A stretch of 64,000 nucleotides of DNA. Source: an uncultured Eubacteriales bacterium (GTDB lineage: Bacteria > Bacillota > Clostridia > Lachnospirales > Lachnospiraceae). Below the pieces are notes generated by a model. That model did not search any database. It worked only from the letters and a program-made list of their open reading frames with translations, and was not told where the DNA came from. The DNA is taken from assembly GCA_951800645.1 (NCBI GenBank), contig CATOIK010000001.1, positions 186,001-250,000 of the forward strand. The letters run 5' to 3'. Positions 19,982 to 29,834 of the stretch are shown in pieces (position 1 is the stretch's first letter; the number at the start of each line of letters is the position of its first letter). The translations under genes and the position numbers were made by a program.

Positions 19982-21109
19982 TTACGCCTCCTTCTTTTCG
20001 CAGCCTGCGTTCTGTCTGCGAATCTGCTCGCTGACTGCCATCATGCAGGCTCCGGTTCCGTGCTGGTTATCCCGCATCTGGGCTTCGCTGACATAATAGC
20101 GTGGAGTACCATCTCTATCCTTCCGGTTATGGGGATCCGGTCCTGCTCCCAGACCTGCGCTGGCGCAGATACCGTCTAAATGCCATCCGTCATCTTCTCT
20201 TTTCAGATAGGTATCCCGGACGCCGTCCAGCACCTGGCTTCCCAACTCTCCGTAGGATTCCTCCAGCATACCAAGCCGCGCTCCCTTCATCAGGGCATAG
20301 GCTGCCATAGCACTTCCGGAGGTTTCAAGATAGTTGCCAGGATAATCTGGCTGGTCCGCTACCTGATAGAACATTTTGGTTTCCGAATCCTGATATTTTA
20401 AAAGGCCGTCCACACCATTCTTAAGAAGTTCCAACAGCTCTCCTGACCGGGGCGTAACCTCTTTTGCGTACTCATAAACATCTGCCAGAGCCATCAAAAA
20501 CCAGCCCTCTGCCCGCAGCCACACACTGAGGCTTCTTCCGGTTTCCTTATCTGCCCAGTCAGCCTTGCGGCTTACATCACAGCCGTGGATGTAAAGGTTC
20601 CGTTTCTCATCCCAGAGAAGCCTGTGAGCATTCTGGAACTGATCCAGAATGTCGTCCCACTTATCTTCCCCGGTCTCTGTCAGCGTTCTGGCATAGAAAG
20701 GCATAGCCATATAAAGGCCGTCCAGCCACACCTGGTTGGGATAGATGTCCTTATGCCAGAAGTTTCCGGTGGCAGTTCTGGGATACTCCTTTAAGAAATC
20801 ATAAGCCTTTTCCACTGCTGCCTTACAGCGGTCATCTCCTGTCAAATCCCGCAGGATACGCAGAGATTTTCCAAAGCTTACCTTGTCAATGTTTTTCTCG
20901 CCTTCCTTCCAGTTGGCAACAGAACCGTCCTCCTTCATCAGCCAGCTGCTGTTATCCGTAATGTAACGGTTCCAGGATTGGTCCCCTGTAGCCTCTGCCA
21001 GGCAGGCGGCGCCGATCACACAGAGATCATCCTTATAATTCCACGGCTTATTTTTTAAAAACTGCGGAAACACAGTCTCCAGATACTGGGCAAAATACTC
21101 CAGCCACAT
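19982..21109 (-). CDS. GH88/GH105 unsaturated rhamnogalacturonyl hydrolase
   Basis: NQVWLDGLYMAMPFYA, WLRAEGWFLMAL; start moved to the ATG at 21109, outside the GH28 gene. Confidence 0.88.
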   Translation of the reverse strand: MWLEYFAQYLETVFPQFLKNKPWNYKDDLCVIGAACLAEATGDQSWNRYITDNSSWLMKEDGSVANWKEGEKNIDKVSFGKSLRILRDLTGDDRCKAAVEKAYDFLKEYPRTATGNFWHKDIYPNQVWLDGLYMAMPFYARTLTETGEDKWDDILDQFQNAHRLLWDEKRNLYIHGCDVSRKADWADKETGRSLSVWLRAEGWFLMALADVYEYAKEVTPRSGELLELLKNGVDGLLKYQDSETKMFYQVADQPDYPGNYLETSGSAMAAYALMKGARLGMLEESYGELGSQVLDGVRDTYLKREDDGWHLDGICASAGLGAGPDPHNRKDRDGTPRYYVSEAQMRDNQHGTGACMMAVSEQIRRQNAGCEKKEA

Positions 21110-21146
21110 ACACTCGTTCCCCTTTCTATATTCTGAAATCAATTCC

Positions 21147-23222
21147 TTAAATTCCTGCAAAATCTGCCACCCGATCCAGGATACGCTCTGCTTCTTCCAC
21201 GGTGACCGGCCGCTCCGGATAGAAATATTGTTTTTCGTCCAGCTCCAGAAATCCAAAATAAAGGGCTCTTGCCACATTGGTGCCGTAGTTGTTGCTGACC
21301 TGGCCTGCATCTCTGCAAACCGGCATGGTACTGGAAGCGTTCCGATAATTGACGCCGCAGGCCTGCATGGCTACGGTAGCCATTTCCTGACGGCTTACCA
21401 GTCCCTCAGGATAAAAACCCGCCGCCGAATCCAGGGCTAAAAACCCCTGCTTCACAGCGGCCTGTAAGACGCCTCCGGAAAGCTCTGCTTTTGATTCTTC
21501 CAAAAGAGGCTGCATCATCCGTGCCAGCCGTTCTCTGGTTACAGCAGTTTCACCCGCCAGCATATCCTCCTCTGCCAGCATCCCCCGGCAAATCAGACGC
21601 CGCTGTATCTGCGTCCGTCCGTCTGTCTCAGAAGCTTCGGATGTCTCTGCAAGCGGCTGCAGCACCCGGTAGCTGCGGCTCATCTCCCGGTTTTCATCCC
21701 GGTCACAGGCCGTTACCCGGATAAACCTGGCAGTTTCCGGCACAGTACAAGTTTCCCCTTCTCCTGCCTGGCTCCAGTCTGTTCCATTTTCCGAAACTTC
21801 CCAGGCAAACTGGCAGTTCTCAGTTCCGCCGCAGTATTCCAGAGCGGCAGACACTGTTTTTTTCGGCTCCGGCACAGCTAAAATCCGCACCTTTCCGGGT
21901 CGCGGGAAGTTTTTTCCATTAATCTGCACCTGCTCCATCACCGGATCTTCCCAGTTCATGCTGCGCATGGGACAGGTTACTCCGTCAATCGTTATATTCC
22001 GAAGAATCAGCCCGGTAATGGGCACTTCCTCAAAGGCCTCCAGAAAGACGCCGTAATCTCCTCCGTGGGCCGTAATATCCTCTATAGTAATGTTTTTAAA
22101 GACCGGCAGATAGTCTCCGTTTCTGCCATCCTCATAAAGCATGGTTCCGTGAACTGCAGCTCCGTGAACATGATCCATCACACTGTCTGCCAGAATCACA
22201 TCTTCTACCTGACCGCCTCGTCTGGCGTTTGTCTTCAGCCGCAGGGCATAGGTAAGATTGGGGCTGCTGAACCGATTGTTCTGGGCCAGTACATACCGGA
22301 TTCCTCCACTCATCTCACTTCCTAAGGCTATGCCGCCGTGGCCGTCTGCAAATTCATTGTTCTCGATCAGCACATACTCACAAGACTTATTGGCTTCTCT
22401 GCCGTCCCGGTCCCGGCCGGATTTTAAGCTGATACAGTCGTCTCCTGTATCAAACCGGCAGTTCTTAATCCACACGCCGCTGCAGCTTTCCGGGTCACAG
22501 CCGTCGTTATTGGCTCCGTGACTGGACATGGTTACTCCATCCACAGTCAGGCTTTCGCACATAACCGGATTTAACTGCCACATCGGACTGTTTTTTAAGG
22601 TAAATCCCTGAAACAGAACCCGTTTGCAGCGGATAGGCTGAACAAAGTTGGGGCGGAGATAGTGACCCGGCCCAAACACCCGCTCTGAAACCGGAACCCC
22701 ATCCTGATTCATGTTCCGCAAAATTTTCCGGTCCTCAAGCTGCAGGTCCGGTCTGTTTTCCGACCAGGCATTCTCCACCTGATGATGCCAGTCCCACCAG
22801 TGGTCTTTATCGGCTCCTCCGTCTAAGGTTCCGGGGCCGGTCACTGCAATGTCCTGGGCATCGCAGGCGTAAAGTAAGGGGCTGTAATTGCAGCAGGGCG
22901 TAGCTTCCCAGTGGGAAAATACCACCGGATAATGAAGCTCCGGCTCTTTGCTTACAAAGGAAAGCATCGTATCTCGGCTTTCCAGATGAAGCTCTACCCC
23001 GCTCTTTAACCGCAGCGCTCCGGTTCGGTACTTTCCTGCCGGAACCACTACCCTGCCGCCGCCTGCTGCACTGACCTTGTCTATGGCTCGCTGCAGCGCT
23101 TCCGTCTGGATTTCCTGCCCATCAGGCACGGCTCCAAAATCCAGAACCGAATACAGCCGGTCCGGAATCTGAGGCCGATTTATTCTATCTAAAATCATAC
23201 TGCGAAGCTGTCTCTTATCCAT
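21147..23222 (-). CDS. GH28 polygalacturonase-like enzyme with C-terminal SLH-like segment
   Basis: NNDGCDPESCSGVWIKNCRFDTGDDCISLKSGRD, DGHGGIALGSE, ALRLKTNARRGG; C-terminus GFYPEGLVSRQEMATVAMQA and YFYPERPVTVEEAERIL. Confidence 0.9.
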   Translation of the reverse strand: MDKRQLRSMILDRINRPQIPDRLYSVLDFGAVPDGQEIQTEALQRAIDKVSAAGGGRVVVPAGKYRTGALRLKSGVELHLESRDTMLSFVSKEPELHYPVVFSHWEATPCCNYSPLLYACDAQDIAVTGPGTLDGGADKDHWWDWHHQVENAWSENRPDLQLEDRKILRNMNQDGVPVSERVFGPGHYLRPNFVQPIRCKRVLFQGFTLKNSPMWQLNPVMCESLTVDGVTMSSHGANNDGCDPESCSGVWIKNCRFDTGDDCISLKSGRDRDGREANKSCEYVLIENNEFADGHGGIALGSEMSGGIRYVLAQNNRFSSPNLTYALRLKTNARRGGQVEDVILADSVMDHVHGAAVHGTMLYEDGRNGDYLPVFKNITIEDITAHGGDYGVFLEAFEEVPITGLILRNITIDGVTCPMRSMNWEDPVMEQVQINGKNFPRPGKVRILAVPEPKKTVSAALEYCGGTENCQFAWEVSENGTDWSQAGEGETCTVPETARFIRVTACDRDENREMSRSYRVLQPLAETSEASETDGRTQIQRRLICRGMLAEEDMLAGETAVTRERLARMMQPLLEESKAELSGGVLQAAVKQGFLALDSAAGFYPEGLVSRQEMATVAMQACGVNYRNASSTMPVCRDAGQVSNNYGTNVARALYFGFLELDEKQYFYPERPVTVEEAERILDRVADFAGI

Positions 23223-23244
23223 GAAAAAGCTCCTTATCCTTTTT

Positions 23245-24339
23245 CTAACTTAATCTTATCAGGGCGTCCAGACGCTCCTTTAAATGTTCATCGTGCCACT
23301 GATGTCCGCCCTCAAAAATCTCATGCATCAGGCAGGGTTCTGCCTCGTAAAGACGGTACGCTGCCCGGAGAATCTCTACCTGTTCAAAGACATTTGCAAT
23401 TCCTCTTTCTCCGTTTAACCGGTCTTCCCGGCAGGACTGAATCAGCAGCGGCCTTGGGGCAATCAGACTGGCAATATCCCCCATATCCAGATGCTCCCAC
23501 AGATGGGGAACATAGTTGCAGGAACAGTTTCTGTTCATGGTAAGCAGGGAATCCTTAAAGCCGTAGAAATAGCCGCTGATCACCGCCAGCTTCACCCGCT
23601 CATCCAGAGCCGAAAGCCACATGGTCTGCATGCCGCCGCCGGAAAATCCCAGACAGCTTATCTGCTCTGTATTCCACTCTCCCCGCAGCTCCAGATAGTC
23701 TATGGTCCTCATCAGATCCCAGGTCAGCATACCTGCCACCGGAATGCCAAGAGGCTCTCCCATATGGGCCAGCCAGTAGCAGTCCCCTTTTAATCCCAGA
23801 ACCGGATCCGACGCATCGGAAAGCAGTTCTCTCCGCTCTCCGAAGCCTCTGCAGTCCGGGCAGACTGCAACATAACCCAGGCGGGCCAACTGAAAGCCGT
23901 AATCATAGTGATACTGGGCTATCCTCTCTCCTACCAATTCATATTCTGCAAGCCCGGCTACAGAATATTTTCCGGCTCCGTTATGGCCCGGAGGGCATAA
24001 AAAGGGCCGGGCTGCGGTGCCTGCATCCGCCGGAATCAGCAGATAGATGGGCATCCACACATCCGGCTCTACCTGAATCCGTATATGTTCTCGTCTGATT
24101 CCCTCTGGCAGCACGGTGACCTCCTCTGTCACCGGCTGCAGGGGCGCCTGTTCCAGTTTGTCAAGTCCCAACAAATTCCAGAGCAGGGCTTTTGTGCGCT
24201 TTCGCCACACCTCAAATTCCATCCGGGTCTGCCCGGTAAAAAAATCTTTCCGTCCATACCGTTCAAATTTACGCTGCATGGACTTCAGGCTTCCATAACA
24301 GGACTTAATCTCAGGTAAAACTCCCTTTAACTCAGTCAT
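23245..24339 (-). CDS. Alpha/beta hydrolase (acetyl xylan esterase / dienelactone hydrolase type)
   Basis: CLGFSGGGMQTMWLSALDERVKLAVISGYF; start overlaps the end of tctA. Confidence 0.8.
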   Translation of the reverse strand: MTELKGVLPEIKSCYGSLKSMQRKFERYGRKDFFTGQTRMEFEVWRKRTKALLWNLLGLDKLEQAPLQPVTEEVTVLPEGIRREHIRIQVEPDVWMPIYLLIPADAGTAARPFLCPPGHNGAGKYSVAGLAEYELVGERIAQYHYDYGFQLARLGYVAVCPDCRGFGERRELLSDASDPVLGLKGDCYWLAHMGEPLGIPVAGMLTWDLMRTIDYLELRGEWNTEQISCLGFSGGGMQTMWLSALDERVKLAVISGYFYGFKDSLLTMNRNCSCNYVPHLWEHLDMGDIASLIAPRPLLIQSCREDRLNGERGIANVFEQVEILRAAYRLYEAEPCLMHEIFEGGHQWHDEHLKERLDALIRLS

Positions 24340-25855
24340 CGTTTACTTCCGTCTGTACCGGAGCTGCGGCTGCTTCCGCTTTTTTCTTTCTCCGCTCAGA
24401 GATGATCGGCCAAACCACACAGAACATGGCAACTGCCAGCAACGCTGCAGAAATCGGTCTGGTGAAGAATTCCTTGTAACTGCCGTGGGCATAGCTGATG
24501 CCCTGACGGAAATAACGCTCCAGCTTGCTGGACAGGATGAAAGCCAGTACCAGCGGAGAGGTGGGCAGTCCGGACATGCTCATAAAGATTGCCAACAGGC
24601 AGAGCGCCAGCATCACATAAATATTGAACATGGTATTGGAGATGCCGTAGCCGCCAATGTAGCAGATTACCAGGATTACCGTATACAGATAGTGATACGG
24701 AACCTTCAGAATGTATGGGAACCACCGTTTGGTTACAATCTGGATGATATAGGTTATAATTGCAGATACCAGTACACAGGCAAAAATCAGCATAGCCAGA
24801 TCCGGCTGCTCTGTCATAAACAGAGGACCTGCCTGAAGACCGTGAATAGTCAGACCTGCAATCAGCATCGCCGTGATACCGTCTCCTGGGATACCCAGCG
24901 CCATCATGGGGATCAGGGCGCCGCCTAAAGAAGCATTGTTTGCTGTCTCAGAAGCCCACACACCGGCCGGATTTCCTTTGCCGAAGCTTTCCGGGTCCTT
25001 GCTGATGCTCTTGGCATAGCCGTAAGCTACCATGTTGGAGATACCGGAGCCCATACCGGGCAGGAAGCCAATCCATAAACCGGATACAAATGCAAACAGA
25101 ATGGTCTTGATGTTCTCAATAATATCCTTAAATCCAACGCCCAGGCCCTTCATGGAAACCATGTCGGCCTCCGGCATCTTTGCCTCGCCTTTTGCAGAAT
25201 CACGGATAATCTGACACATAGCAAACATACCAAGCATCTGAGCTACAGTGCTGATACCTGCGGTCAGATAGACATTGCCAAAAGTAAACCGGGTTGCGCC
25301 GTTGATAGGATCCATTCCGATACATCCCATTAACAGACCGATGCCAGCAGCCATAATGCCTTTAAAGATATTTCCCTTAGACAGGGACGCTACCAGGGTA
25401 ATGGCACAAAAGCACAAAGAGAAGTACTCCCAGGGTCCTAAATGAAGTGCGAACTCTGCAATAACCGGAGAAAGCAGGGTAGCCAGAATAACGGAACCAA
25501 CCGTACCGATAAAAGACGCAGTCATACCGATTCCCAGGGCCTTTCCTGCCTGACCGTTCTTGGTCATGGGGAAACCGTCAAAGCAAGTAGCGATCGCAGA
25601 GGAAGAACCGGGGATACCGATTAACACTGCGGAAATAAAGGTTCCGGAAACGCCGCCAATCCAGATTGCTAAAAGCAGCACGAAAGATGTCTCTGTAGAC
25701 AGGCCGAAGGTTACCGGCAGAAGCAATGCAATACCCAGCGTAGCAGACAGGCCTGGGATGGCGCCAAAGACAATGCCCAGAGAAACCATGGCTACGATCA
25801 ACAGCAGGTTGATGGGCTCTAAACACACCATCAATGCACTTATGTATTCACTCAT
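24332..25855 (-). CDS. Tripartite tricarboxylate transporter permease, TctA family
   Basis: AIPGLSATLGIALLLP, GIPGSSSAIATCFDGFPMTKNGQAGKALG. Confidence 0.93.
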   Translation of the reverse strand: MSEYISALMVCLEPINLLLIVAMVSLGIVFGAIPGLSATLGIALLLPVTFGLSTETSFVLLLAIWIGGVSGTFISAVLIGIPGSSSAIATCFDGFPMTKNGQAGKALGIGMTASFIGTVGSVILATLLSPVIAEFALHLGPWEYFSLCFCAITLVASLSKGNIFKGIMAAGIGLLMGCIGMDPINGATRFTFGNVYLTAGISTVAQMLGMFAMCQIIRDSAKGEAKMPEADMVSMKGLGVGFKDIIENIKTILFAFVSGLWIGFLPGMGSGISNMVAYGYAKSISKDPESFGKGNPAGVWASETANNASLGGALIPMMALGIPGDGITAMLIAGLTIHGLQAGPLFMTEQPDLAMLIFACVLVSAIITYIIQIVTKRWFPYILKVPYHYLYTVILVICYIGGYGISNTMFNIYVMLALCLLAIFMSMSGLPTSPLVLAFILSSKLERYFRQGISYAHGSYKEFFTRPISAALLAVAMFCVVWPIISERRKKKAEAAAAPVQTEVNDD

Positions 25856-25870
25856 GTCTGTCGCCCTCCT

Positions 25871-26338
25871 TTACTCAAACAGGATGCCCATCGGCAGCTT
25901 CACCTGGAAGCCAAACACGAACATGGCGTAAAGTCCTGCAGTTACTAACAGTGCAATAATAATGGACGGAACCAGCTTTACCTCACTGTTTCCCTTTAAG
26001 TCATAGATAAATGCCACAGTCGCAAACGGGGTGGTAATCAGAAAGCCTAACCAAGTCATGGCAAAGGCATAAATTACCAGCATCAGATAGCTTTTGCTGA
26101 TTTTTAAAATACCGCCCTTGGGAAAGTACGGTTTTTCCTCAATATGGCTTTCCTTCAAGCCCTTGATAATCAGTGCGATGGAGCTCAATGCAATGAGGGC
26201 GATTGCCACATAGGGAAACAGTCTGGGTCCCGGCTCTAACAGTTTGGCCGGCTGTTTGATGGACTGGCCTGCAAATAAGAAGAATGCACATCCCAAAAGA
26301 CCAACAATTCCGGTCTTGGTATCTCTACGCATTTTCAT
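25871..26338 (-). CDS. Tripartite tricarboxylate transporter, TctB family
   Basis: 155 aa with several TM segments, between TctA and TctC genes. Confidence 0.85.
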   Translation of the reverse strand: MKMRRDTKTGIVGLLGCAFFLFAGQSIKQPAKLLEPGPRLFPYVAIALIALSSIALIIKGLKESHIEEKPYFPKGGILKISKSYLMLVIYAFAMTWLGFLITTPFATVAFIYDLKGNSEVKLVPSIIIALLVTAGLYAMFVFGFQVKLPMGILFE

Positions 26339-26426
26339 AATTGGAATACCCCTTTCTCTTTAAAATGTCCCGGAGAGTTTTTGCGCTTTCCGGGACAGTG
26401 TATCCATTTTCCAAATAATTTTCAGA

Positions 26427-27494
26427 TTACTCCTGAACATACATGTCAAGATCTTTTGCAATCTGAACGAACTGAGCGTACTCGCCGTCGCGAAGCTCTT
26501 TGGATTCTTCCAGGTCATGCCAGCCGGGAATGTTTCCGATGGATGCGATACCTGCGTTTACAGTCTCATCTTCCACAACAGCCTTCATTGCTGCGTTCAT
26601 CTCAGCTACCATGGTCTCGTCCATACCAGCCGGTCCTAACAGATAGTGAAAAATAGAAATGGTGCATTCCTCAAAGCCCTGCTCCTGCAGAGTTTTGTAG
26701 TTGTCCGGCAGTGCTTCCGGATACTTGGAGATGGTGGTTCCATCGGAAGAAACAGTGCCGATTACTTTCAGCTTGCCGGCCTTCTCGTACTCTAATGCAT
26801 TGCCTACGCCTACTACACCGATGTCGATGAAGCCGCCGGCTAAGTTGGTCAGACGGTCAGACTCAGAAGCACACTCTACAGAATTTAACTCAATACCGTT
26901 TTTTTCGGTAAGCATACCGAAAATGAAGGTGTTGGAACCTGCTGCCGGCATACCGGCGTTTAACTCGCCCGGATGAGCCTTTGCATACTCTACAAATCCT
27001 GCGAAATCATCGTAAGGAGCGTCTGCCGGAACAGCCAGAGTAGAAAAGCCGTTGTCCTGCAGGCAAGCAATCAGGGTAAAGTCATCGATCGGGCTTACCT
27101 CTGCATTGCCGGTGATGTACTGAATGTTCAGAGCGGAGGTTGCTACGGTCAGAGTAGTTCCGTCCGGCTTGGAAGAAGCAACCGTCTGATGTCCTACCGT
27201 ATTGCTGTCGTAGTTGGTTACGGTGGTCTTTAAGCCGTACAGACGGTTTAAGCCCTCGCTGTAGTAGCGGATGCCCAAATCAGAACCGCCGCCTGCTTTA
27301 CCCGGAACAACCAGGGTAATGGTTTCGCCCTTCGGGAAACCGATGCTTCCTGCTTCTGTAGCTGCTGCCTCGCCGCCTTCTGCCGCTGCCTCAGTCTTGA
27401 CTGCTTCTGTAGCTGCTGCATCTGCGCCGCCGCATGCTGTTACGCTCAACATGGCTGCTGCCAGAACACCTGATAAAAAGATTCTTTTCTTCAT
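26427..27494 (-). CDS. Tripartite tricarboxylate transporter substrate-binding lipoprotein, TctC family
   Basis: Lipobox LSVTACGG, VVPGKAGGGSDL; start moved to MKKRIFLSG at 27494. Confidence 0.9.
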   Translation of the reverse strand: MKKRIFLSGVLAAAMLSVTACGGADAAATEAVKTEAAAEGGEAAATEAGSIGFPKGETITLVVPGKAGGGSDLGIRYYSEGLNRLYGLKTTVTNYDSNTVGHQTVASSKPDGTTLTVATSALNIQYITGNAEVSPIDDFTLIACLQDNGFSTLAVPADAPYDDFAGFVEYAKAHPGELNAGMPAAGSNTFIFGMLTEKNGIELNSVECASESDRLTNLAGGFIDIGVVGVGNALEYEKAGKLKVIGTVSSDGTTISKYPEALPDNYKTLQEQGFEECTISIFHYLLGPAGMDETMVAEMNAAMKAVVEDETVNAGIASIGNIPGWHDLEESKELRDGEYAQFVQIAKDLDMYVQE

Positions 27495-27718
27495 AACTCT
27501 TTTCTCCTTATTTTTTATTTCAGGGCAGAGGACTCCCTCCCCCTGTTTCTTGACTATTTCTGACACATTTTGTAGAAAAAGCAGTTTTTATCCCGTTTCC
27601 TCTGTTTTTTCTTTCCTCTGTATCCTTACAGTGCCATTATAACTTCTATATATTTTTTTTACAAATCTCATTTACTCATATTTCTCATAACATTTTAGTT
27701 ATAGATATTCGTTTCATA

Positions 27719-27746
27719 TTGACACTTTTTGGAAATGAACTATGAT
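27719..27746 (+). promoter_or_regulatory. Candidate promoter for the tandem LysR gene
   Basis: TTGACA-N16-TATGAT. Confidence 0.6.
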
Positions 27747-27820
27747 AGAAACAGAAGGATATATACAATTTGCACGAACCCGATTTTCTCTAAACCATAT
27801 ACAAGAAAGGAGAAGGCAGA

Positions 27821-29743
27821 ATGACTACCAAACAGCTTTACTATCTGGTAACCATAGCAGATTTGGGAAGCTTATCCGGCGCAGCCCAGGTGCTGGGCGT
27901 CTCTCAGCCGGCCCTCAGCAAATTTCTCAGCGAGTACGAAGATTCCCTTGGCTTCCTCTTATTTTTAAGATACCGCAGACAACTGCTTCCTACAGCAGTA
28001 GGCCGTTATGTCATCACCTGCGCCCAGAAGATTTTAGACGAGCAGACCAGAATGCTGCAGAGCATCCGGGCAGTTACCGATACAAACCATACCTTAATCC
28101 GGCTGTCTACCGCCCCTAACCGAGGCGCCATCATTTACAGCCGAATCTACAACTCCTTTTCCCGCCGCTATCCGGACATCTCCCTGTCTCTGACGGAGCT
28201 TTACGCCAGCGAACAGCCCGGCGCCATCTCCCACGGACAAATTGACCTGGCCATCGGCTCCGGGATGGTTTCTGACAAGGTAACAGACCTGCCCTTTGCC
28301 CAGGAGGAACTTTTGGTTTCTCTCCCTGCCTCCCATCCTATGGCTTCCCAGAAAAGCATCCGGCTGGCAGATTTAAAGGACACACCCTTTGTTCTTCAGG
28401 GGCCCCGCCACAGTATCCGGATTCTGGCAGAAAAGCTGTTTGAGGAAGCAGGCTTCAGTCCGGTGGTTACCTTTGAATCCAACGATGTTATCCTGGTAGA
28501 CTCTATGCTCCACCAGGCGGTAGGCGCCGGCCTGGTGTCCCAGGCCCATGTATTCCCCTGTGAGGAGCTGGTTTACCGCCCCTTAAATCCGCCGGTATAT
28601 CAGATTCTTCACATCCGCTACCCTCTTGGACACACCTTAACGGAGCCAGAGCGGTATCTGGCCGGTCTTCTGATCCGGGAACGGCTGTCAGACCCCCGCT
28701 ATCACGCCATTCCCTGTTCGGAGGCTGAGGAGCTTTTGCAATTTGCAGACTCTGCATCAGATGCAGAAGAAACCAGTGTATCCACCCCGGCTCAGTTAGC
28801 CATAACTCCGCGGACTGTTCACAATACAGCTCCCCAGATAAATTTAAACACCGACCTTCTCCGCTATCTCATTGCCATTGTAGATGAAAAAAGCCTGAGC
28901 AAGGCTGCAGAGCGGTTCTATCTGCCCCAGCCGGCCCTCTCCCGCCATCTGCGGAACGCAGAGACCATGCTGTGCACCCAGCTGTTTACCCGAATCCACA
29001 ACCGGCTGCAGCCTACCAATGCAGGAAAGGTATTTGTCAACTTTGCCCGGAACATGCTGCAGATAGATGCAGAGATGCATCAGCGGGTTCGGGACTACCG
29101 CCAGGGCCACGGAAACCATATCCAGATTCAGTGTGATCCGGCTGCAGCCTCCATAATCCGGGGACAGGTAAACAACGCCTTCTGCGCCCTGCACCCGGAC
29201 ATCAGCTTATCCATCACAGAAAGCGGCCGGGAGGAAACCCAGGAAGCCCTGTTAAACGCCTCTGCAGACATCGGCATCTATTTCTCCTGCCAGGAGGAAC
29301 ACTCCATTTTAGACTGTCGGCTTCTGGCAGAAACCCAGCTGGTTTACTGCGCCAGCTTAGGAGAAGTTCTGCCGGAAGCCAAAGCTCTGCCGCTGCAGAA
29401 GATCCTTTCGCCGCCCCGCCTGATGCTGGCGCCAGAAGGAAGCGCCCTCCGCACAGAACAAGACCGGCTTTTTAACCTGATTACAGAACGGCCTGCAGAG
29501 ACAGCATGCCAGTCCACCCAGGACATTCTCCATCTTCTGGCTGCCTGCGGCGCCGCCTCCACCATTCTGCCGGAACACAGTGTTCCGCTGGAAGCAAAGC
29601 TGCGGTGCCGTCCCTTTACAGTCCCCCAGTACTACTATCTGCTGCTGGTAATCCACCCAGGCCGGACGCTCCCCCCTGCCTTTCAGGATCTTTTCCGGCT
29701 GCTTTACGATGGGCTGGAAACCTGGTTTACCCGAAGCCGGTAA
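27821..29743 (+). CDS. Tandem (double) LysR family transcriptional regulator
   Basis: Two LysR HTH modules in one ORF: MTTKQLYYLVTIADLGSLSGAAQVLGVSQPALSKFL and NTDLLRYLIAIVDEKSLSKAAERFYLPQPALSRHL, each followed by a substrate-binding-like region. Confidence 0.92.
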   Translation: MTTKQLYYLVTIADLGSLSGAAQVLGVSQPALSKFLSEYEDSLGFLLFLRYRRQLLPTAVGRYVITCAQKILDEQTRMLQSIRAVTDTNHTLIRLSTAPNRGAIIYSRIYNSFSRRYPDISLSLTELYASEQPGAISHGQIDLAIGSGMVSDKVTDLPFAQEELLVSLPASHPMASQKSIRLADLKDTPFVLQGPRHSIRILAEKLFEEAGFSPVVTFESNDVILVDSMLHQAVGAGLVSQAHVFPCEELVYRPLNPPVYQILHIRYPLGHTLTEPERYLAGLLIRERLSDPRYHAIPCSEAEELLQFADSASDAEETSVSTPAQLAITPRTVHNTAPQINLNTDLLRYLIAIVDEKSLSKAAERFYLPQPALSRHLRNAETMLCTQLFTRIHNRLQPTNAGKVFVNFARNMLQIDAEMHQRVRDYRQGHGNHIQIQCDPAAASIIRGQVNNAFCALHPDISLSITESGREETQEALLNASADIGIYFSCQEEHSILDCRLLAETQLVYCASLGEVLPEAKALPLQKILSPPRLMLAPEGSALRTEQDRLFNLITERPAETACQSTQDILHLLAACGAASTILPEHSVPLEAKLRCRPFTVPQYYYLLLVIHPGRTLPPAFQDLFRLLYDGLETWFTRSR

Positions 29744-29834
29744 ACCGTCATTTGGATTTGCTTATTATTTATGTATAAAATTGTCTTCTTCCGGCACAAT
29801 AATAGGACACATATTCATTATGGAGGTAACAGCC

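Noticed and set aside
21110-21310. N-terminal extension of the GH105 ORF
   Set aside because: It overlaps the end of the GH28 gene in another frame; the protein family start fits the ATG at 21109.
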